Assembly: GCA_017871115.1 (NCBI GenBank)
Contig: JAFCIZ010000008.1
Coordinates: forward strand, 682,001 to 746,000
DNA: 64,000 nucleotides
Direction of reading: 5' to 3'
Origin: Cunninghamella blakesleeana
Lineage: Eukaryota > Mucoromycota > Mucoromycetes > Mucorales > Cunninghamellaceae
Shown: positions 8,726 through 20,749 of the stretch, one piece after another
Numbering within the stretch: position 1 is the stretch's first letter
Layout of the letters: each line of letters begins with the position of its first letter
Translations under genes and position numbers: made by a program
The notes under the pieces: model-generated
What the model was told of the DNA's origin: nothing
What the model saw: only the letters and a program-made list of their open reading frames with translations
The model's database searches: none

Positions 8726-9637
8726 ATGGTTTCGTTTTTACCAATTTTAACTGATAAAATAAATAGTCATAAAAAAAATACATCTTTTCTTTTTGAACAA
8801 AGTAGATTAGATTATTATAAAATAAAAATAGAATATGTTACAAATTTTAAAGACTTTTTCAAAGAAGATATGCCAGTCTATGATGATTTTAATGAACAAG
8901 TAAAAGAATTTATAAACTGTGATCAAACTATTCGCACCAATCCTCTTACAATTAATTGGGTCGAAGTGAGCAACTCATTATTAATTGTAAATACCATCAA
9001 AAACTTGATGAAAATATATCGTCGCCCTAAAGAAGAACCCGCTGTATGTAATTTTTCTGCTTCTTTACTTCAACTATTTGATTATTATGGAATCGAAAAT
9101 ATGATTAATAGTAAGAAGGATTATCCCTTAGTTCCTTCAATTTCAAAAAAACTAAAGGATATGGGATTTATTTGTAGCATATATATTGATAAATATGATA
9201 AAGACCATATCACATTCATACAAGAAAGCAGGTGTTTATTTTATAGTCATTTCAGCTATTGTCCTAGTGATGGAGATAATAAATACTGTTATCCTGAAGA
9301 AATACAATTTATGGCTGATGCTTTAACAGCTTTTCAAGAAAACGATCGTTCATACAGATATAATATGAAATCTAATGATAGTTTTTTACATTTTCAGTGG
9401 ATACCAGGTGTTATTATGGTTGGTACACGTCCAAGATTTTTACTGATGCCTATAACGCATGAATTATTACAAGCTGTAATTGATGGTCAATCACCAGAAA
9501 ATGAAACAATTATAAAAGTATACATTACACCTTCGCCAACACCTTATTTCACTGGGAATGAAATGAAATCGAGGGATCAACGGTTACATATTGCTGCTTG
9601 TTATAAAGCATTCAAAAAATTTGCTGTCTACGAATAA
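8726..9637 (+). CDS. Tandem-family protein, subfamily B, copy 2
   Basis: Intronless, 303 residues. Residues 1-67 and the segment from CLFYSHF to ACYKA are the same as in B1. The stretch between them (about 68-169) is quite different in sequence but keeps the scaffold: a helix ending SLLQLFDY and the core FIQESR. The ExK position is again ESR. The last residues (FKKFAVYE) differ from B1 (LRKFVIRE), so the identity tract ends just before the stop codon. DNA identity starts at the (TA) tract near 8547, breaks at 8927, resumes at 9233 and stops at about 9610. No introns, signal peptide or membrane span. Function unknown; family assignment as for B1. Confidence 0.8.
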   Translation: MVSFLPILTDKINSHKKNTSFLFEQSRLDYYKIKIEYVTNFKDFFKEDMPVYDDFNEQVKEFINCDQTIRTNPLTINWVEVSNSLLIVNTIKNLMKIYRRPKEEPAVCNFSASLLQLFDYYGIENMINSKKDYPLVPSISKKLKDMGFICSIYIDKYDKDHITFIQESRCLFYSHFSYCPSDGDNKYCYPEEIQFMADALTAFQENDRSYRYNMKSNDSFLHFQWIPGVIMVGTRPRFLLMPITHELLQAVIDGQSPENETIIKVYITPSPTPYFTGNEMKSRDQRLHIAACYKAFKKFAVYE

Positions 9638-11881
9638 CTTTTTCGTATCTTAAAAACTTTTTTTTTTTTTTCCACATTTGTAACGAAAAAATATGTCGTT
9701 TTCTTTTTTATTATTTTAAATAAAAAAAAGCATACGCTTTCTTAATATAATAATAAAAATAACTCTATGGGAAATTTTAAAATATATATATATAGAGTTA
9801 GTAACCCTCTTTTGACAAGTTCTAAAAAAAATCTTTTTCATTTACTTTTATTTAATAAAATAAGAATAAGAATAATATAAATTATTATTACTCTCTTTTA
9901 ATTATTTTTTGCTATTAATATATATATATATATATCTTGTTGATTTTGATTGAGTTGAAATTTTTACCAGCAATATAAAAAAATAAACTTTTGACTAGGT
10001 TAATACCCTCCTACGTATAAAAAAAATATATATTAGCAACGTATGCTTTTTCTTTTTTCTTTTTTCTTTTTTCCTATTTTAAAAAAATTATTTTAAGCAT
10101 ATAGCCATTAAATAAAATAATAAAATAAATAAAAAGTACATACGCACACACACACGTATATATATATATTTATATATATAACTAAATGAACAGTTGATCA
10201 TAAATGAATAAAATAAAAATAATAAATCCAAGTTTTATTTTTTTTTCTTTTTTCTTTTCGATTTCTATGTTTTTTTTCTTGATTATAATAGTTTTTTCAA
10301 CTAACTATACTTGTAAAACTATTAAAAGATATAATCAAAAAAAAACTAGTACTTTTCATTAAATACTAATGATATATGCAAATATAACTGCTTTGTTTCG
10401 GCTCAAATAATTAATATGGCTATATGGTCGAAAAAAAACTAGTAGATTTATACGAGGTTGGTAGGCGTCACAGCTACATATTTGTAAATATATACTTTTA
10501 TATATTTCTAATATTTTTTGTTAATATTAATATTATCGTGATTTTATCATATGCTATATCATAATATTAAATTATACAATAAAAAATCAAATGAGAAAGT
10601 TTATAAACTGGTTGAAAATCGATTAGTTATTAATACAACAGTTAAAGAATATGAGTACATATATTTTACAAAATAATCCAGTCAAATGAATCGATTTATT
10701 TTGCAGAAAAGAAGAGACAAAAATATAAAGTAACACTATGGATAGTGTGTATAATTATTTAATTATTTCGATAAAATATAATGACATATCAACAAATATA
10801 AAGTAACAAATAAATATCATTATTTTTATTATGGAAAGTGTTTTTATTTGCCATTGACCTTCCATTACTTTAATAGTTGACGCTTTCAACTTTAATTATG
10901 GTTATTTTTAACAAAACTGATACTATTCATCATTTGGATAAAGATAAGGTACAATATAAAACATTAAATTTAAAATCAAATATTAGAAATAAGAACTATA
11001 TTATATGTGGCGATGACGGGTTGGTAAAATTTTTAAAAATATATAAAAGTAAAAAAAAAAAAAAAAAAAAAGGTTGAAAAAAGAAAAAAAGAAACTTATA
11101 TACAACTATTATTGTTATTTGTGATATTAAAAACTTGCATCTTGGTTTTCTTTTCACTTCTTTATTTTATTTTTATTAATCAAAAAACCGCCATTATTGT
11201 TACAAGAATAGCATATATTAGTTGTTATATACTAATTTTCTAATTAACTTGAACATTTATATCGACTTACTTTTTTATTTTAAGTAGATACAATTTTATT
11301 GTTGTTCATACCTTATCTCAACATTTTAAAAAAGACAAAGTTAGCTGCTATAAACTTACATGCTTTCTTTATTTATACGCTATTTTTTAGACTAAATATC
11401 TATACAAATTTTAAACAATGAAAATAAATGGTATTCAAATTTGTACAAATATTTATTTATTCATTCAAATTAATCTTTATATATATCAATGAACGATAAT
11501 AAAAAAAGAAAGGTAAAGGAAAGAAGATAATACAATTTTCAATCAATTATCCAACTAGTATAGATTACATAAAGTAACAACAAAGAAGTAATATATAATA
11601 ATGATTCTTTTTTATACATTAGCAGATTTTTTCCTTTGCATTTTATTGTTTATACTATTTCAAATGAAATTTTAATAAGTTTTAATTCAATATTAAAAGA
11701 AAAAAAATGGGTTAGTTGTATTACTGTTTATAGTTTACAATTTCTATCAATAAAACTCAAATTTATCAGCATCCTTCATTAAATAAGGTTGCTTATTTTT
11801 TATCATACTTTTTATTTTTATTTCTAGTTTTTTTTATTATACTCTACTCTTATTGTATTTTTTACTCCTTATTCTTCTATT
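9638..11881. other. Long intergenic stretch B2-A2
   Basis: About 2.2 kb with no gene I can support. An open frame at 10877-11077 ends in a poly-A-encoded lysine run and has no recognisable homology. Around 11086-11130 there is a weak resemblance to the B upstream region (GAAACTTATAT followed by degenerate similarity), possibly a promoter relic. About 9780-10045 resembles flanks of A1 and A2. The region just before 11881 is homologous to the A1 upstream region. Confidence 0.45.
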
Positions 11882-12725
11882 ATGATTAATTTGACTACTA
11901 TCAGAAATTTTATAACAAAAAGGTCTTTTGTCCGAAATATTATGACTGCAAGTGCATCTTATTGGAAGGCTGAACATTTAAAATTTTATAAAATTAATAT
12001 TGGTGCCTCTGAAACTTTTGAAGAATTTTTCGGTGTACCTTTACCCCCCCACGACAGAATTTGATGAACCGGTATCTGAACTATTGAGATGTATTCATAC
12101 CCTTAACACTACAGAATTTGTTCAACCACAATCACTAAAAGCTTTTAATGTCCTTCGAGATATAGAAAAAGTTGTTGGTCCTCGTAGAGAAGAAGAGCCT
12201 TCCGTGGATGCCTTATCACAATCAATATTTAACCTTTTTGATTATATCGATTATGAAATAGGTCCCTCTCCTCAAAGAAATTTACGATTATATATGAATA
12301 ATGAAACCAAAATGGCAATCCCGAACACAAGCCTGGAATCACGTGACGAAAAGCTACGGCTAGTACAGGAAAATAAAAGTTACAAAGTAGGCTTAGCTGG
12401 AAAACTCCCTGAACCTCAATTAATAGCTCAAGCTATAGCAGCACTACAATTTAACTATCCGGAACGAATCCCTCCTTCACCTCACGAATTTTTTCCAGCC
12501 ATCATAATGCTTGGCACACAGCCAACGTTTTATTTAATTCCAAAGAGCCAAGATTTAGTGGATGCTGTAAGAACAGGAACAGAACCAAGAAATACAACGG
12601 AGATAAGGAAGTATACACTGTTCGGTAGTAATGAAATCAGTCCTAGAGCAATGTTAGAACCTCATGTAATAGAGCATATTGCCGCTTGTTATATTGCTTT
12701 CAGAAGATATACAAGGCTCAATTAA
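11882..12725 (+). pseudogene. Tandem-family member, subfamily A, copy 2, interrupted by a frameshift
   Basis: Two overlapping frames together match the whole of A1. The first (11882-12064) gives the N-terminus through the FEEFFGVPLPP block. The second, open from before 12000 to the stop at 12725, gives the remainder, including SQSIFNLFDY, LVQENKSYKVG, PEPQLIAQAIAALQ, PAIIMLGTQPTFYLIP and ACYIAFRRYTRLN. The switch falls in a run of seven C (12044-12050), where one base too many shifts the frame. A homopolymer is a typical site for a real indel or a sequencing error. Everything after the shift is intact, including the ENK motif, so either a very recent pseudogene or an assembly error is likely. 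Similarity to A1 is clearly lower than between B1/B2 or C1/C2, so the A duplication is older or has escaped conversion. Confidence 0.75.
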
Positions 12726-13742
12726 GTTTTTTATTTACTTTTAGTTTTCTTTTATGCTTTTCATGAGATACGTTTTTTACGAAATTAAATAAAAAAAATT
12801 TATATATTAATTGTAAATATAAATAAAGTTATTTTATTTGTCGAAGCAATAAATACTAAACATATATGTGTCTAAGTGAAAATAGGTATTAACGTAAAGA
12901 AATCTAGGACTAAAATAAATACATATATATATCTAGGGTAAATGATCATTGATAAAAGAAGCTATTAAATAAAAATATAACGTATTGTATGCAAATAATA
13001 TTTTTAAAAAGAAATGATATAATATTGAGAGATTAATAGCTATATTTTGCGACTAGTTATAAATCTTTCAAAGGATGCGTCCTGGCATTTTCTTTTTTTA
13101 TATTCGTTAAAAAAATTATTGTATAGTAGTAAATATAACATTTATTTTATATTATTTATAAAATAAAAATAATCATTAAGTGATGGTCCTTTTTTTAAAA
13201 AAAATTGACTTGTAAATATATAAAGAATTATTGACGAGAGATCTTAGGAAAAAAAACATTTTTACTTTTCTTAATAATAATAATAATAATAATAATTGAA
13301 TATATTTTCTTTTATTACTTCTTTTAATATTTTTGCTATTAATATATATATATCTATTGACTTATCATTCACTATTCGTGAACTCTACATTGACAATATA
13401 AAAATAAATTACCTTTTGAAGCTCAATTTAAAGCGTGAGCTCCTATAAAGAAGGAAAAAGATTAACAAGATATACTTTTATATAAAAAGGAATTGTATAG
13501 TGTATGGTGTATTATCAGGTAAAATTATAATAATAAAGTTAACTATATAGACCGTGCTCTTGAAGAAATATAAAAAAAGCTATCACCTAAAAAAAAGAAA
13601 CTTTTATGTGTCTTAGTGACTATAAAAATATAAAGTATATTTTTATTTTGATACAAAAAAAATAAAACCCTTTTTTATATATTTTTCTTTTATTTTCTTT
13701 TTTTTTCTTTACATTTTATCCTATTTTTATATTTTACTTGTA
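12726..13742. other. Intergenic stretch A2-C2
   Basis: No ORF. A degenerate match to the B/C upstream element (TATATGTGTCTAAGTGA) lies at about 12857-12887 but no gene follows it. A TAA repeat lies at about 13273-13297. Parts resemble the A1 downstream flank. The C2 upstream element is at 13597-13625. Confidence 0.5.
13597..13625 (+). promoter_or_regulatory. Conserved upstream element (C2 copy)
   Basis: GAAAC, then TTTTATGTGTC and TTAGTGACTA, about 118 bp before the C2 ATG, followed by a region similar to that between the C1 element and its ATG. Confidence 0.5.
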
Positions 13743-14744
13743 ATGGCTTTATTCCCATCTATTTTAATTAATAAAGGGAAATATTCTCTTATTTTTAAAC
13801 TAAATAAACAAGACATATTGAATGATTTATATTTCAGAGATCTAGTGCCTAATCGTAATCCACTGTGGAAAACAAGCTCTGAATGGAACCAAATCGATTT
13901 AGATTATTTTAAAATAAAAATCGAACGGGTTAGCAATTTTAAAGACTTTTTTAATGAAGATATGCCAACTTATGATGATTTCAATGATCAAGAAAAAGAG
14001 TTTATAAACTGTGATCAGGTTATCCATGCTAATTATTCAGAACTAAAAGAAATAGATTGGTCAATAAAATTCAAATCACCACTTGCTAGGAATGTGATCA
14101 AAAATATATTGATGGTGCTTCGTTATAGTAGTGATGTATCGGTTGTAGATGATTTGTCTTGCTCTCTACTTAAATTGTTTGATTATGATACCGATGATCT
14201 CGTAATTCATCATAACAAAGACATCCTAAAAAGACATCATATGTCGGAACGAATAGAACTAAAGGTGTTTATTCCTAATCAATCTATTGAGACTATACGT
14301 GAAAATTATGTGAAACTTGTACAAGAAAATAGGTGTCTCTTTTATAGCCATTCTATATTCTTTGCATATGGAGATCAAAAAAAAATCAATGATAAAAAAG
14401 AAGAAAAAGAAGAAATAAAATGTATTGCAGACACTATAGCTGCCTTTCAGAACAACTATGCTTTGTACGGTAATAATAAGGAATCAAATCGATTTTTACC
14501 TTCCCAATATATGATGCCTGGTATTGTCATGTTTGGAACCCGCCTAAGATTTTTATTGATACCTATGACAGCCGATTTGTTACATGCTGTAGAAAAAGGT
14601 GAATCACCACAAAAGGAAACAATTGTAAAAGAATATATCATACCTTCTCCTGAACAAATCTTTACAGGAAGAGAAATGCAATTTAGGGATCAACGACTAT
14701 ATATTGCTGCATGTTATAAAGCATTCAGAAAATATGTTATATAG
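13743..14744 (+). CDS. Tandem-family protein, subfamily C, copy 2
   Basis: Intronless, 333 residues. It is nearly identical to C1 from SLIFKLNKQD (residue 15) to the stop, except for a patch at about residues 158-172, where C1 and C2 differ almost completely, and scattered single changes (for example W to R in the KIKIE block, and K to Q at GREMQF). The N-terminus keeps the ATG position shared with subfamily B (MALFPSILINK aligns with MVSFLPILTDK). The ExK-like motif is ENR (195-197). Other landmarks: SCSLLKLFDYD, the Lys/Glu-rich insertion, CIADTIAAFQ, PGIVMFGTRLRF and the ACYKAFRKYVI helix. It lies 0.9 kb upstream of the intact NDP kinase gene, the arrangement apparently copied to the C1 locus. 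Function unknown. Confidence 0.8.
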   Translation: MALFPSILINKGKYSLIFKLNKQDILNDLYFRDLVPNRNPLWKTSSEWNQIDLDYFKIKIERVSNFKDFFNEDMPTYDDFNDQEKEFINCDQVIHANYSELKEIDWSIKFKSPLARNVIKNILMVLRYSSDVSVVDDLSCSLLKLFDYDTDDLVIHHNKDILKRHHMSERIELKVFIPNQSIETIRENYVKLVQENRCLFYSHSIFFAYGDQKKINDKKEEKEEIKCIADTIAAFQNNYALYGNNKESNRFLPSQYMMPGIVMFGTRLRFLLIPMTADLLHAVEKGESPQKETIVKEYIIPSPEQIFTGREMQFRDQRLYIAACYKAFRKYVI

Positions 14745-15658
14745 TTTGTTAAATTTAAAAAAAAAAAAAAGTACTTATCTTATTAATACCATTATTATTG
14801 TTATCATTTACATACTTTACTGTTTTAAAATAATATAAAAAAAAAGGATATATTATGAGTTTTCCGATTTAATTGAAATAATATATATACATATATAAAC
14901 ACGTATAAATATAACCTGAATTTTATTCATCAAAATAATCTCTTGATAATAAAGAATAATTTATAAAACTTTCTCAACATATAAAATATAACTAGGCTGT
15001 TTATATATTGAAATAGCAAGCTAATAGCTCTATTATGCGTGGAGATAAGCATACCTTTTAACTTGAAATTATTTTTTAATTTAATCTATCAGCATTCTAG
15101 ATCATTATATGATGCTTGGTCAACATGTAAAGAATGATGAATCCATTTTCTCTTAAAACTTTTTAGTTATCGATCCAGTTTCTATGAAAATTAATACATC
15201 TTTAATTTAGATAGAATACTTTAAATAAATCTATCAATTTAAAGTCACTCTTTGAAAGTTAGTCTATACATAGAGAATGACTATTCTATTAAACTGTTTA
15301 AATATTGTTATAATTAGTTTATTATTTTTGGATATAAATGTATATATATATGTGTATATAAATCATAGTACTATTTATTTATTTATTTGCAAGTTGTTAT
15401 TATGCCAATCGAAAGCAATTTTTTTAAAATAAAAACCATTACTGTTGGGGCTACTAAAAAAAGAAATGCTCCTGCTGATAATATAAAAAAAAAAAATAAT
15501 AGTACGTACCTATATAAGGTAACTAGATTTTTTTTTTAGTCGGTCGGGGTTTGATCGATGGTATATAATAACAAAAATAATTTATAAATATACATTTTTT
15601 AAAAAAATTTCTTTTTCTTTTTTTTCTTTAACTCAAAAAAAAAAAAAAAATACCAACC
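14745..15658. other. Intergenic stretch C2-NDPK
   Basis: AT-rich, no credible ORF. It contains the NDPK promoter. The sequence just upstream of the gene has long T and A runs. Nothing else recognised. Confidence 0.5.
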
Positions 15659-16177
15659 ATGCTCGCTCGTACTTTCACTAAGTTTGGTAAACATTATATT
15701 TTTTAAATTTATAAAGCTATTAATCATTATCTCTAATATATTCATTTTATATCATTTTATATCATTTTATTTTATTTTTACTTAGCTGCTCGTCAAACCA
15801 CTCAAGCTGTCAAGGGTAAGTAAATAAATAAATAAAAATTACGCGTTTTTGATTTATAAATGAATTATTATTATTATTATTATATAGCCCGTGCCTTCTC
15901 TACTGCTAACCGTACTGCTGCCGGTGCTTCTTCCCGTTTTGTTGCTTATGCTACCGCTGGTTCTGTTGCCACCGCTGCTGCTTCTTATGCTTATTTCCAA
16001 AGTAAACTCATAAAAATAACATATACACCCTTGTTTATTTATTATTATTATTTGTTTATATTTATGAACTCACCCCTTGATTACATTTCTTTTTTTATAA
16101 ATAATAATAATGTATTTATATAGATACCCAAGCTCCTATCTATGCTGAATCCAAGTCTGTTGCTGGTGTCAAGTAAG

Positions 16178-16208
<31 letters not shown>

Positions 16209-17031
16209 ACGTATCTAATAAGTAGATAAAAAAATATTTATTTGATTCTATCTTTATTTAACTCTTTAGGGGTACTTTCAGTGAACGTACTTTCATTGCT
16301 GTCAAGGTAAATAAAAATATTAATGGATAAGAGATAAATAAAATAATATAATAAAAAACTAATATTGATTATATATGTATATTCTCTTTATTATTGTATA
16401 GCCTGATGGTGTTCACAGAGGTCTCGTTGGTAAAATTATCCAACGTTTTGAAGAACGTGGTTATAAACTTGTTGGTTTAAAGGCTGTTGTTCCTCCTCGT
16501 AAATTAACTGAAGAACATTATAAAGATTTAGCTGGTAAGCCTTTCTTCAAGGGTTTAGTTGACTACATGAGTGAAGGTCCCGTTGTTGCTATGGTAATAT
16601 AATAATAATTATAAATGTATATATATAGAATGAGTGCGTTGGACTTTTTTTTAATCTATGTCCATTCATCTTTTTTTTTTAATTAGGTTTGGGAAGGTAA
16701 GGACGTTGTTCGTCAAGGCCGTGCTATGATTGGTGCTACTAATCCTCTTGAATCATCCCCTGGTTCCATTAGAGGGTAAAAATATAATATTTATATATAA
16801 AAGAATATATAATTGTAAGCGCGTTTTGTTTTTTACTATTCTTACTTATTCTTTTTTTTTTTTATTTTATTTAATTCTAGTCAATACTGTGTTTCCATTG
16901 GTCGTAACATCATTCACGGTAGTGACTCTTTCGAATCTGCTGAAAAGGAAATTGGTCTCTGGTTCGGTAAGGCTGGTGAATTAATTGACTGGAAGCAATC
17001 CGGTGCTGAATGGGTTCAAGCTGATAATTAA
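15659..17031 (+). CDS. Mitochondrial nucleoside diphosphate kinase
   Basis: Eight exons starting at 15659 (ATGCTCGCTCGTACTTTC): exon 1 ends 15686; the others lie at about 15786-15815, 15888-16001, 16125-16172, 16270-16306, 16402-16593, 16687-16780 and 16881-17031. The N-terminus [19 protein letters not shown] is Arg-rich without acidic residues, and an Ala-rich helix follows ([16 protein letters not shown]), suggesting mitochondrial import, perhaps membrane anchoring. The catalytic domain follows: [60 protein letters not shown], then the active-site histidine region [16 protein letters not shown]. The enzyme moves the gamma-phosphate between nucleoside di- and triphosphates through phospho-His. 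All expected motifs are intact. A broken 5' copy lies at 7807-8192. Confidence 0.93.
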
Positions 17032-19042
17032 ATTATTTAAATTATGTGTTTAATTAAAAATAAATCGCGTTTTGTTATTTTTTGACGATATTCTTTTTTT
17101 AAATATATATATATATATATTTGTTTGCAAACATCCAACTTGGAATTTTAACATTTTTATTATTCTTTATTTTCAAAGATTAATATTATTGTTATAAAAA
17201 GTATAAATAATATGTAAAAATAATAATTTTTGTTACTTATGTAAAAAGAAAAGTAAGTAATAAAATTGCAATGATAATAATTTTTGATATATAAATAAAG
17301 AAATAAAAAATAAATAAATGGAAAACTGCTCACTTCCGTCCCAATTGAGATATTAAAAAATACAAAAGTTCATATCGTTTATACAAATTATAGAGACATA
17401 GTTTGGTTTTATGATGCTAGCCAAATAATGGCAAAAAAAAAAATACGCAATTTTTGAATGATAGCCTCAAGAACGACCTTATCGATCTACTTTTTCAAAG
17501 TTGATTTAAATCACCCAAGGCGAAGCTGATTAGTGATTTATTTATTTTAAATTTCGAAAAATAATAAATCATGCTTTCATTAAAAAAAAAAAGCACCCCT
17601 TGTTAATTTATTGTTATTATTATTATTAAATCTAGTCTCTTTTAATCCTTTTTTATTTGTCTGAAATCAATAGAACATCTTAAAAAAAGGAATAATAATC
17701 AAGAAAAGTATATTTTCATTGCATTTATTTTTTTCACTTTATCTATAACGACAATGATGATTATGTATAAAAACCAAGAAACACTTAAAAAGGAAATTAA
17801 CGTAGTCCTTTTTTTTTTTTTTTAAAAAAAAAAAAGTGAATTATAATTTAAACAATAAAAATAAAAAATTATTATTATATTGTTATATTTTTAGCTAGAT
17901 AATGATAATATGTTTATTTCTATATATAAAATAATTTCATTATAATACCTGATATGTATGCACGTAACGATAAAAAGAAGCAATAAATAAATAAATATAA
18001 AGAATAGTATTGAAAAAGAAACTGTAAAATATATACGTATATTTTTGTAGTAATTCTTGTGAATGAGAATATTCTTATTTTCTATTTTTGCACATATCAC
18101 TCTCTAAAATATATACATATACATCTTATTTCGAACCAATTACTCGCAGTATTATCTATGGTAGAGAATACAAGTTGAGAAGACTAATGGATAAAAGTAA
18201 TGTAATCTGGTACTTAATAAAACTATATATTTTTTTTAATTTATTCCTTGTCACACACACACGCACTCTAATTTATTGTTTATATATAAATTATTTTTAA
18301 GAAATCGTTATTCTTTTTTTATTATTTTATTTAATGAATGATATTTCATTTTAAAAATAATAATAAAATAATAATAAAATCTGTCAAAAGTCCTTATTAT
18401 TATTATTTATTTATTATTTATTTATATGAAATGTTTTTGTTAAAAAAAACTTTAAAAATAATAATTTTAGGGTGAAAAACTTTATTCTTTTAATGGTTAC
18501 ATTCAGCTTTTTTTCTTTTATACTAAATATAAAGCTGAGAATGAGAGAATAATAAAAAAAAGGGTATCATAGATCAACCAAACCTATGATATTTTTATTT
18601 TATTCATTTTTCTTTTTTAAAAAAAAAATAGATAGAAAATAATAATATTAAATAACTAATAATAATAAAAAATAAATGGTAATAATAGTAATAGAGTAAA
18701 AGTAAAAAAAAAAAAAAGAAACTAACTAAAAAAAGACTATTCCTTTTCTTATTTTAAAATAATAACAATAAAATAAAGACGTATATATATATATATGTGT
18801 GTTAAGGTGCGCGTATAATTATTTTTTAAAAAAAAAAGAGCATAGAGAGAAAGAAACATGTATAATTTAAATTTTTTTTTTTTATTCAAAAAAAAAAAAA
18901 AAATGATGTGTATTTTTTTTTTTTTGATCATTTTTCAGTTATTTTTTCATATTTTTTTTTAGAAATCATTTTTTAATATATATTTTATTATTGTTGTTAC
19001 TGTTGTCGATGGTTATATATGTTTTATATATATATATATTTT
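17032..19042. other. Intergenic region between NDPK and Rac 3' ends
   Basis: Two kilobases between convergent genes. Only short AT-rich open frames are present (17891-18300, 18749-18931), with no recognisable protein. Poly-A/T runs, ATT repeats and (TA) tracts are common. No RNA gene recognised. Confidence 0.5.
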
Positions 19043-20216
<1,174 letters not shown>

Positions 20217-20582
20217 TATATTCAAATATTAAATATTATTATTATTATTATTATTATAAAGATAGATAGATATTAAGATAATAAAATAAAAACACCTTAT
20301 TTTAAATTACAAAAATATAATTAAAAGTGCGTGTATATATATATAAATATATATAAATATATAAAAATAATATTTTTTTTAAAAAAAAAGAGGAGAGAAA
20401 GAGAACAGAAAGGGAAAATTGAAAAAAATAAAAAATATAGGAAAGCACGTGTGGTTAAAAGCAGACGCGAGAGTTGTTTTAAAGCCCGAAATTATTTTTT
20501 TTGTCCGGCTTTTTAAGTGATTATAATCACTTTTATGTGTACAACCAAACCTTTTTTTTTTTTTTGTTGTTGTTGTACCTTA

Positions 20583-20621
<39 letters not shown>

Positions 20622-20717
20622 CTCCTCCTTCCCCCCCCCCCCATTTTGATTTTTTGTGTACTTGTATTTCTTATATATATATATAGTAAAATAATAGAAA
20701 GATAAAAAGAATTGAAT

Positions 20718-20749
<32 letters not shown>

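Noticed and set aside
10877..11077. 66-codon frame between B2 and A2
   Set aside because: Ends in a poly-A-encoded lysine run and no domain is recognised; a degenerate relic cannot be excluded.
2772..14744. Island considered as a transposon or virus-derived insertion
   Set aside because: No transposase, integrase, polymerase, terminal repeats or capsid-like sequence found; duplication boundaries coincide with gene segments and a host gene relic.
17891..18300. Two opposite short frames downstream of NDPK
   Set aside because: AT-driven Ile/Tyr/Phe-rich products with no homology and no splice context.
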